Shown piece after piece: positions 8,774-18,307 of a DNA stretch of 18,307 nt; positions within the stretch are counted from its first letter, which is position 1, and each line of letters begins with the position of its first letter. The stretch spans positions 1 to 18,307 of the forward strand of contig JARKQG010000101.1 in assembly GCA_029974035.1 (NCBI GenBank), given 5' to 3'. The position numbers and the translations under genes were made by a program. The notes below the pieces were generated by a model. The model saw nothing but the letters and a program-made list of their open reading frames with translations, was not told where the DNA came from and made no database searches. This stretch comes from Eubacteriales bacterium. GTDB taxonomy: Bacteria; Bacillota_A; Clostridia; Christensenellales; Aristaeellaceae.

Positions 8774-8926
8774 GCTCTGCCATCGTTCGAGTTTTGGCTT
8801 CGCAGGGCGGTGAAATTGCATTATCCTATGCCTTGAATCGACATAGACTGTTCAACCAACTCGCCGTGTCTCCACGGCTTCGCGGCAGCAATCCGTATCC
8901 CTGTGGTAGCCTCACCTACCGATTAC
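8774..8926 (-). promoter_or_regulatory. M-box (ykoK) Mg2+ -sensing riboswitch
   Basis: The mgtA leader RNA carries conserved M-box stretches in order: GGTAGGTGAGGCTACC (8905-8920), then GGGATACGG and GCTGCCG, then GTTGAACAG, a TGTCGATTCAAGGCA hairpin arm, and near the 3' end ACTCGAACGATGGCAG. In the known family, bound Mg2+ favours the downstream terminator and low Mg2+ allows transcription of the transporter. The consensus-like elements, terminator and mgtA downstream agree. I matched it from memory, so the exact boundaries are approximate. Confidence 0.9.
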
Positions 8927-8932
8927 ATGTTC

Positions 8933-8962
8933 AGTATAGGCCCCGGCGCAGCCTTCTGTCAA
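8933..8962 (-). promoter_or_regulatory. Promoter of mgtA and its M-box leader
   Basis: Minus strand: a perfect -35 TTGACA (8957-8962), an 18-base spacer and -10 TATACT (8933-8938). Transcription would begin at about 8926, right at the M-box aptamer, giving a leader of about 430 bases. Confidence 0.82.
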
Positions 8963-9011
8963 CCCTCCGCAATGTAAAACCTGTGCTTGCGCGCGGCCAG
9001 GCCGGCGACAG

Positions 9012-9043
9012 AAAAGCGCCGGAACCAAACCGTTCCGGCGCTT
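9012..9043 (-). terminator. Intrinsic terminator after rubrerythrin
   Basis: A 12-bp perfect stem AAGCGCCGGAAC/GTTCCGGCGCTT around a six-base loop, followed on the minus strand by TTTTC. It ends the rubrerythrin transcript about 50 bases upstream of the mgtA -35 box. Confidence 0.88.
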
Positions 9044-9064
9044 GGGGTATGGCGGGGATCCCGC

Positions 9065-9607
9065 TTAATAGTTCTCTTCCTTCAGCTGGAAGAACGCCTG
9101 GGGATGCAGGCAGACCGGGCAAACCTGGGGCGCGGAGGGGCCGATGGCGATGTGGCCGCAGTTGCGGCACTGCCACATGCGCATGCCGTCACGGGTGAAC
9201 ACCAGCCCGCCCTCGACGTTTTCGCACAGCTTCAGGTAGCGGGCCTCGTGCTCCTTCTCAACCTTGGCAACCGCCTCAAACTGCGCGGCGATGTCGTCAA
9301 AGCCTTCCTCGCGGGCAACCTTGGCAAAGCCCGCGTACATATCGGTCCACTCGTAGTGCTCGCCGGCGGCCGCGTCCTTGAGGTTGGTCACGGTGTCGGC
9401 GACGGCGCCGCCGTGCAGGTGCTTAAACCACAGCTTGGCGTGCTCCTTTTCGTTGTCGGCCGTTTCCAGGAAGATCGCGGCAATCTGCTCAAAACCGTCC
9501 TTCTTGGCGCGGGAAGCATAGTAGGTATACTTATTGCGCGCCATGGACTCGCCCGCAAACGCGGTGTTCAGGTTGGCTTCGGTGCGGGATCCCTTCAATT
9601 CTTTCAT
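9065..9607 (-). CDS. rbr: Rubrerythrin
   Basis: A 180-residue non-haem iron protein that reduces hydrogen peroxide in the cytoplasm of anaerobes. The ferritin-like four-helix domain (about 1-140) carries the di-iron ligand residues in E20, the EKEH stretch at 53-56, E86 and the second EKEH at 118-121. The C-terminal rubredoxin-like domain holds the Fe(Cys)4 site: C147 and C150 (CRNC), C163 and C166 (CPVC). Length and order match classical rubrerythrin. The frame opens at 9640, but the ATG at 9607 has a GGGAGGA Shine-Dalgarno and the usual [10 protein letters not shown] start. It is a single-gene unit with its own terminator, divergent from the HTH-like gene at 9778. I could not find a convincing promoter in the shared 170-base gap. 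It suggests an oxygen-sensitive host. Confidence 0.97.
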   Translation of the reverse strand: MKELKGSRTEANLNTAFAGESMARNKYTYYASRAKKDGFEQIAAIFLETADNEKEHAKLWFKHLHGGAVADTVTNLKDAAAGEHYEWTDMYAGFAKVAREEGFDDIAAQFEAVAKVEKEHEARYLKLCENVEGGLVFTRDGMRMWQCRNCGHIAIGPSAPQVCPVCLHPQAFFQLKEENY

Positions 9608-9718
9608 GGCAATCAGTCCTCCCGTAAAATTTTTGCACATTGTCCGGTGTTATTGTTACCCGCGCGCCCCGGATCCGAAACAGCCGGCGGAACGAAAACG
9701 CAGGATCGGCCCCCGATG

Positions 9719-9747
9719 TTGACGGCCCGTTTCCCGCATGTTAAAAT
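9719..9747 (+). promoter_or_regulatory. Promoter of the unknown HTH-like gene
   Basis: -35 TTGACG (9719-9724), a 17-base spacer and -10 TAAAAT (9742-9747) preceded by TGT, an extended -10. Start of transcription is about 9754, giving a short leader of about 25 bases that contains the AGAGGGGG Shine-Dalgarno. Confidence 0.78.
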
Positions 9748-9777
9748 ATACCAAAGAAAAAGAGGGGGCGCATCGCG

Positions 9778-11229
9778 TTGACCATTCAGACCTTTGATCA
9801 ATGCCTGAGCGCGCTGATGAAAAAGCACCGCATCACCATCTCCGACATGACGCGCCGCCTGAGCATCCGCAGCAACACAACGCTTTCCCGCATTCTGCAC
9901 GCGCAAAGCTCCGTCCAGGCCGCGGAGCATTTTTTTCAGGCGCTGCAAAGCGTGACGCCGCCGGTCTTTGACGCGGCGGAATTCATGGCGCTGGAGCGCG
10001 CGCTGGAGGTCAGCCGTCTGGGCGTGGACGCCTACAACGCGAATATGGAGATGTGGCGGCTGCTGGGCAGCGAGCCTCTCCCCTCCAACTCCTTCCCCAT
10101 CGAGAGCTACGGATCGGCGCGCTATACGAGCACCGAGCAGCTGATCGATTTTTATAAGACCGTCCACGCCGCCACCATCCACATCGCCTCCAGCCTGGTG
10201 TACCCGGTTTTCCCCGAGATGCGGGACCTGCTGATCGACATCGCCCCATCGAGGCGCGTCCAGGTGCACCACTACTTTTCGCTGGAGGGGGATGACAGCC
10301 AGATCATCCGCGCCGTGCGCACGGCGCTGCCCGTGGTGTGTCTGCCCAACTACCACGGCTACAAGATGTCGCGCCCGTCGACGCTGGACAGGGAATTTCT
10401 GTCCCAGAGCCATGCCGTCGCGCGCTTCCAGCGCGCGGACGGCAGTTTCGGCACCCACGCGATCGTATTTATCGCCAACCGCTGTCTGCTCTACGAAAAC
10501 AACGAGCGGAGCGGCATTTTTGAAATGCTGGTGCGGCGCATCGCCGAACAGGGGCGCTGGTACGCCCCCGTCAAGGAGGACCGGGCGGCGAGCCAGCGGA
10601 CGGACCTTCTGCTGGAAGCCAAGAACGCCTTTCTGAGGGAGAAGGACCGCGCGCTGTACGGGATCACGCCGGACATCCCGCTGGCGGCCATCCCCGGCGA
10701 TCTGGTGGACGTTTTGACGCGGGACCCGTGGGCGCCGCCCATGTCCGCCGAGACGCTGGCGGAGCTCAAATGGGTGCAGTATCAGCGCAACCGCAACCTG
10801 TATGAAAAAAAATCTCCCTCGCACTTCATCGTACAGCGCGAAGGGCTGCGGCGCTTTGCCGAAACGGGAGAACTGGCGCTCGTCAACCGGCCCGGGGACC
10901 TCAGCCCCTTCTCGCCCGCCGAGCGCGTCGCCATATTGACGGACTGCCTGCGCCGCACCCAGGAGATGCATTGCTTCAAGCTGCACCTGGCCAAGGGCCC
11001 TCTGGCGGCGTGCAACCCGCTGTACATCCTCTGTCTGGACCGGCTGGGCGTGCAGTTCCGGCATCCAAAGAACGCGGCGCAGGGCGCGCCCGTGGTGGCG
11101 CTGACCGAATTTACCGCACTGTACCAGCGCTTTTTTACGGAGGAGCTGCTGGCAAAGCACGTGGAGCGCGACGATGTGCTGTGCGGCTTTCTCAGAGGGC
11201 TGATCGACGAACTGAAGCGGCGGCTTTGA
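9778..11229 (+). CDS. Unrecognised 483-residue protein with N-terminal helix-turn-helix-like segment
   Basis: I do not recognise this family. Residues about 1-45 look like a Cro/C1-type DNA-binding segment: a short helix (CLSALMKKHRI), then TISDMTRRLSI and SNTTLSRILHA, a fair helix-turn-helix pair. The remaining 430 residues are mixed alpha/beta with no signal peptide, membrane segment or enzyme motif I can name. Aromatic-rich stretches such as VHHYFSLEGDDSQI and CLPNYHGYKM, and a late CNPLYILCLDRLGV, suggest a folded sensing or scaffold domain rather than a low-complexity tail. The start is TTG at 9778, nine bases after AGAGGGGG; in-frame ATGs occur later, but only inside the HTH-like part. 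Its codon and base use match the neighbours, so there is no sign of recent transfer. It is monocistronic, divergent from rbr and convergent with atpC. It could be a transcriptional regulator; its target and ligand are unknown. Confidence 0.8.
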   Translation: MTIQTFDQCLSALMKKHRITISDMTRRLSIRSNTTLSRILHAQSSVQAAEHFFQALQSVTPPVFDAAEFMALERALEVSRLGVDAYNANMEMWRLLGSEPLPSNSFPIESYGSARYTSTEQLIDFYKTVHAATIHIASSLVYPVFPEMRDLLIDIAPSRRVQVHHYFSLEGDDSQIIRAVRTALPVVCLPNYHGYKMSRPSTLDREFLSQSHAVARFQRADGSFGTHAIVFIANRCLLYENNERSGIFEMLVRRIAEQGRWYAPVKEDRAASQRTDLLLEAKNAFLREKDRALYGITPDIPLAAIPGDLVDVLTRDPWAPPMSAETLAELKWVQYQRNRNLYEKKSPSHFIVQREGLRRFAETGELALVNRPGDLSPFSPAERVAILTDCLRRTQEMHCFKLHLAKGPLAACNPLYILCLDRLGVQFRHPKNAAQGAPVVALTEFTALYQRFFTEELLAKHVERDDVLCGFLRGLIDELKRRL

Positions 11230-11286
11230 CCCCGGCGCGCCCCTTCCGGGGCCTTGCCGGCGGTCCGCCGCGCCCTTGCGGCGCCT

Positions 11287-11697
11287 TTATCTTGTATCGC
11301 TTGATTCCCGGGTCACCCGGAGGCGCACCATCGCGCGGGCCAGCATGGAGCGGGTCATCGCGTATTCCTGCATGCTTTGCTTCTGGCGCAGGATCTCCTC
11401 GGCTTCCTCTTTCTCCCGCTGCGCGCGGTTGACGTCGATCTCCTCGGGCCACTCCGCAGTCTGCAAAACGGCGTACACGCCGTCCGGCAGAATGGAGGCG
11501 TACCCGCTGGAGGCGGCAAACCAGCGCCACTCCCCCTGCTGACGGATGCGGGTGACGCCCTCGCCGAGGGCCACCAGTGCGGGCGAGTGGCCGGACTCCA
11601 CGCCGTATTCGCCGTCCTGTGCCTGCAGCACCACCATCTCGACCTCGTCTTCAAAGAAGGCGCGCTCCGGCGTCACCACGGAAAGATGAAACGTCAA
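11287..11697 (-). CDS. atpC: ATP synthase F1 subunit epsilon
   Basis: A 136-residue subunit of the central stalk of F1Fo ATP synthase that couples rotation and can inhibit ATP hydrolysis. The N-terminal beta-sandwich (about 1-85) shows FHLSVVTPERAFFEDEVEMV and the GEYGVESGHSPALVAL loop typical of the family. The C-terminal helical hairpin (about 88-130, rich in Glu, Arg, Gln) is the inhibitory arm. The start is TTG at 11697, nine bases after AGGAGGGGG, four bases past the atpD stop. Last gene of the operon. Downstream, toward the convergent gene ending at 11229, are GC-rich hairpins with only a three-T run, so termination is not clear. Confidence 0.95.
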   Translation of the reverse strand: MTFHLSVVTPERAFFEDEVEMVVLQAQDGEYGVESGHSPALVALGEGVTRIRQQGEWRWFAASSGYASILPDGVYAVLQTAEWPEEIDVNRAQREKEEAEEILRQKQSMQEYAMTRSMLARAMVRLRVTRESSDTR

Positions 11698-11701
11698 GCC
11701 C

Positions 11702-15504
<3,803 letters not shown>

Positions 15505-15512
<8 letters not shown>

Positions 15513-15744
15513 CGAGGATCGACCCCCGTTTCATCAGCTCGCGCTGCACCAGCGCCAGCCTTCCCTTGAGCGAATTGTCCATGACGCGGCCGGCGATCTC
15601 CACGGATATGCCCGCGAGAAGCGCCTTGTCCACACGCTCCGTCAGCGTCACCGGAGCGCCCAAAAGGCCGGCCATGCAGCCCTCGAGCCGGGTCATTTCC
15701 TCCGGCGTCAGCGGGAAAGCGGTATTTACAATGCCCTGAATCAT
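15505..15744 (-). CDS. atpH: Short ATP synthase subunit delta, C-terminal domain only
   Basis: A 79-residue protein at the atpH position, between atpF and atpA. Typical delta/OSCP subunits have about 175-185 residues: an N-terminal six-helix bundle that grips the top of F1 and a C-terminal domain that binds subunit b. Here only the C-terminal domain is present: VNTAFPLTPEEMTRLEG, then VDKALLAGISVEIAGRVMDN and SLKGRLALVQREL match the conserved VDxxLxxGxxVxxxxxxxDxSxxxxL pattern. The ATG at 15744 overlaps the atpF stop (ATGA), and atpF is full length (163 residues). No space exists for a missing N-terminal half, so this is not a frameshift in this window. Either the stator of this enzyme works with a reduced delta or the N-terminal part is encoded elsewhere. 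Confidence 0.85.
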
Positions 15745-16232
15745 TCGCTTCGGCCCGCCCTTTCAAGGAACTCGTCCAAAAGGCGCCTGTGGTCTTCGAT
15801 GCTGACTTCGCGCTCCAGCACCATCGACGCGATCTGGACGGAGAGCTGCGCCGCGTCCTTGTAGAGCTCCTGCCGCGCGTTCTGCTCGATGACGCGCACC
15901 TGGGCCTTCGCCTTTTCGGCAATCGCTTTGGCGTCCGCCTCGGCCGCGGCAATCACGGCATCGGCCCGGGCCCTGCCCTGGGCCTCGCCGGTCTTGATCA
16001 GGCCCGCGACCTCGCTGGCCGCGCCGTCAAGCTGGCGCTTGCGCTCGCTGAGCAGCGCCTCGGCCTGTTTCTGGCTCTCCGCGGCGCTGTCGATCTCCCC
16101 GGCCACCTTTTCCTCCCGCGCCTTCAGAAACTTTCTGACAGGCTTGTACAGAAGGTAATACAGCGCGGCCAGAAGCAGCACTGCGTTGACCATGTGCAAA
16201 AGAATGGTCGTCGGATTAAACAGTCCTTCCAA
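15741..16232 (-). CDS. atpF: ATP synthase Fo subunit b
   Basis: A 163-residue stator subunit. One N-terminal membrane helix (about residues 8-28, LLHMVNAVLLLAALYYLLYK) is followed by a long charged, Ala/Glu/Lys-rich helix (about 30-140) that forms the peripheral stalk, and a short C-terminal end that meets delta. PVRKFLKAREEKV after the membrane helix is typical. The start is TTG at 16232, nine bases after a GGAGG; an ATG at 16240 is out of frame. Its stop overlaps the atpH start. Only one b gene is present, so b is probably a homodimer. Confidence 0.96.
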   Translation of the reverse strand: MEGLFNPTTILLHMVNAVLLLAALYYLLYKPVRKFLKAREEKVAGEIDSAAESQKQAEALLSERKRQLDGAASEVAGLIKTGEAQGRARADAVIAAAEADAKAIAEKAKAQVRVIEQNARQELYKDAAQLSVQIASMVLEREVSIEDHRRLLDEFLERAGRSE

Positions 16233-16268
16233 ACCAGCATCCCTCCGTTTCCGTTGCCCGACCGCCGA

Positions 16269-17211
<943 letters not shown>

Positions 17212-17220
17212 GCGAAAGGC

Positions 17221-17484
17221 TCATGCTCCTTTGCGTTTGGCGCGCCAGAAGGCGTAGCCGAATGCGGTAAATGAAACGCTCGCCGCGAGCGTGAAGCCGA
17301 TCAGCGCCGCGACCGATACGGCGACAGACGCGATCATGCCCGCCGCCCACAGCGGCAGTTTGATCGCCAGCAGCCAGGGCTTTCTGCCCTCGACGATTCG
17401 CCACAGCAACTTGAACTGTACCCAGCCCACCGCGGCGCCGGCCAACGCCGCAAGACCTACGTATATGGCTCCCATATGAAGCAT
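17221..17484 (-). CDS. Small two-helix membrane protein at the AtpI position
   Basis: Up to 87 residues, with two hydrophobic segments (about 5-22 and 40-78, the latter probably two passes or one long helix) and a basic C-terminus (WRAKRKGA). It heads the ATP synthase operon, where many bacteria have atpI, a helper of c-ring assembly or Mg2+/Ca2+ handling. The sequence is too diverged for me to call AtpI firmly. The first ATG (17484) overlaps the promoter -10 TATAAT, so that codon is unlikely to be transcribed. The second ATG (17475) falls almost exactly at the predicted transcription start, suggesting a leaderless message or a still later start. It ends nine bases before atpB. Confidence 0.7.
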   Translation of the reverse strand: MLHMGAIYVGLAALAGAAVGWVQFKLLWRIVEGRKPWLLAIKLPLWAAGMIASVAVSVAALIGFTLAASVSFTAFGYAFWRAKRKGA

Positions 17485-17512
17485 TATACCCCATTCCCGC
17501 CATAATTTACAA
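17483..17512 (-). promoter_or_regulatory. Promoter of the ATP synthase operon
   Basis: Minus strand: -35 TTGTAA (17507-17512), an 18-base spacer and a perfect -10 TATAAT (17483-17488). Predicted transcription start is about 17476, next to the ATG at 17475. I see no other credible promoter before atpB. Confidence 0.65.
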
Positions 17513-17579
17513 GGGCTGTTTGCCCCAAAATGGCCAATCCGCCTCTGTTAAACTTGCGGCCCGGAACCGGCGGCGCGGC

Positions 17580-17611
17580 TTTTCATTGCGCGCGGACTGT
17601 GGTATAATACC
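17580..17611 (+). promoter_or_regulatory. Promoter and possible operator of the Rrf2-family gene
   Basis: A perfect -10 TATAAT (17603-17608) with an upstream TGG (extended -10) and a weak -35, TTTTCA (17580-17585), at 17 bases. The inverted repeat GGTAT-A-ATACC (17601-17611) covers the -10 box and could be an autoregulatory operator; that role is inference. Confidence 0.6.
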
Positions 17612-17638
17612 CATAATCATACCGGAGGTGTGCGTTTT

Positions 17639-18070
17639 ATGAAAATTTCCGCGAAGGGTCGCTATGCGCTGAGGCTGATGGTGGACCTGGCCCAGCACGA
17701 CAGTGGCGACTGGATCGCGCTCAAGGACATATCCGGCCGCCAGGGGATATCGGTCAAGTATCTGGAGCAGATCGTATCGGGGCTGAGCCGCGCGGGCCTT
17801 CTGCGCTCCAGCCGCGGTGCCTCCGGCGGCTACCAGCTGACCCGCCCCGCGGAGCAGTACACCGCGGGCGAAATCATCCGGGCGCTGGAAGGGCCGCTGG
17901 CACCGGTGGCGTGCCTGGACCAGGAGCCCAACCGCTGTCCGCGCCGGGAGGACTGCCCCACGCTGCCGCTGTGGGAGGGGCTTTACAAGGTGGTCAACCA
18001 ATACTTGGATTCCTTCACGCTGGCGGACATCGCAAAGAACGAGACCCCCGCCTACGATTATTCCATCTAG
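17639..18070 (+). CDS. Rrf2-family transcriptional regulator (IscR/CymR-like)
   Basis: A 143-residue winged-helix DNA-binding protein. MKISAKGRYALRLMVDLA is the classic Rrf2 start; recognition-helix region ISVKYLEQIVSGLSRAGLL and wing SSRGASGGYQLTRP (about residues 38-70) are highly conserved. C92, C100 and C106 lie where IscR binds its [2Fe-2S] cluster (C92, C98 and C104 in E. coli), with spacing C-x7-C-x5-C, so an Fe-S or redox sensor is plausible; CymR-type cysteine control is the other option. The frame allows a GTG at 17630, but it touches the GGAGG; the ATG at 17639 sits ten bases from it and gives the family start. No iscS or cysK lies next to it here. It is divergent from the ATP synthase operon, so its targets are not shown by context. 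Confidence 0.92.
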   Translation: MKISAKGRYALRLMVDLAQHDSGDWIALKDISGRQGISVKYLEQIVSGLSRAGLLRSSRGASGGYQLTRPAEQYTAGEIIRALEGPLAPVACLDQEPNRCPRREDCPTLPLWEGLYKVVNQYLDSFTLADIAKNETPAYDYSI

Positions 18071-18099
18071 TGGTCCCGGGGCGGGCACCGCGCGATGTG

Positions 18100-18130
18100 A
18101 AAAACCGGGCTTCCGCAAGGGAGCCCGGTT
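18100..18130 (-). terminator. Intrinsic terminator after gapA, possibly shared with the Rrf2 gene
   Basis: A 12-bp stem AACCGGGCTTCC/GGGAGCCCGGTT (one G-T pair) with a GCAA loop. On the minus strand it runs into TTTTT (template 18100-18104), a good end for the GAPDH gene 25 bases away. On the plus strand it is followed only by CTCTTG, a weaker end for the convergent Rrf2 gene. Confidence 0.82.
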
Positions 18131-18154
18131 CTCTTGCATCGCTAACGGACGCGC

Positions 18155-18307
<153 letters not shown>

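Noticed and set aside
9608..9718. Promoter of rubrerythrin
   Set aside because: AT-rich patches exist near 9625-9655, but no -35/-10 pair with acceptable spacing stands out.
9613..11160. A 515-codon minus-strand frame opposite the unknown HTH-like gene
   Set aside because: I considered it because the plus-strand gene is unrecognised. The plus strand has a promoter, Shine-Dalgarno and a plausible globular sequence. The minus frame is Gln/Arg/His-rich, overlaps the rbr 5' region and has no start signal.
11230..11286. Possible shared terminator between the HTH-like gene and atpC
   Set aside because: Several GC-rich hairpins can be drawn (for example CGCCGC with GCGGCG at 11266-11283), but the T-run is only three bases, so I did not annotate it.

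Overview
The window is GC-rich, gene-dense bacterial chromosome with housekeeping genes. A GC-rich anaerobic Bacillota/Clostridia member is the best fit. Reasons: purine-rich Shine-Dalgarno sequences before most genes, a tRNA-sensing T-box before thrS, an M-box Mg2+ riboswitch before a P-type Mg2+ ATPase, a rubrerythrin, an Rrf2 regulator, and the gene orders rpsB-tsf-pyrH-frr and atpB-E-F-H-A-G-D-C. The species cannot be named from this sequence. I see no tRNA, rRNA, CRISPR array, insertion sequence or prophage gene.

Layout. (1) 1-2488, minus strand: the translation/nucleotide operon rpsB, tsf, pyrH, frr (frr cut by the window edge), with a promoter and folded leader before rpsB and a strong intrinsic terminator between tsf and pyrH. 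(2) 2511-3443, minus: an exported acidic protein with two bacterial Ig-like (BIG2-type) domains and a tandem nonamer repeat, with its own promoter. (3) 3480-5732, plus: promoter, threonine T-box, terminator/antiterminator and thrS, ended by a terminator. (4) 5775-8962, minus: mgtA behind an unusually long leader that holds an M-box, its terminator, a second terminator and a run of ten G residues. (5) 9012-9607, minus: rubrerythrin. (6) 9719-11229, plus: an unrecognised 483-residue protein with an N-terminal helix-turn-helix-like segment, divergent from rubrerythrin and with its own good promoter. (7) 11287-17512, minus: the F1Fo ATP synthase operon, headed by a small two-helix membrane protein at the AtpI position; the delta subunit is reduced to 79 residues. 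(8) 17580-18070, plus: an Rrf2-family regulator with three cysteines, divergent from the ATP synthase operon. (9) 18155-18307, minus: the C-terminus of glyceraldehyde-3-phosphate dehydrogenase with a Gly/Cys tail.

How it works together. Most of the window is core metabolism under RNA-level control: uncharged tRNA-Thr should induce thrS, low Mg2+ should induce mgtA, and terminators set segment boundaries inside the rpsB operon. The ATP synthase operon is tightly coupled by ATGA overlaps (F/H, A/G and G/D). The least explained items are the short delta subunit, the unknown HTH protein, the Cys-tailed GAPDH, the stacked control elements before mgtA, and the ATP synthase promoter whose -10 hexamer overlaps the first candidate start codon. 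I did not find a clearly new multi-gene system.
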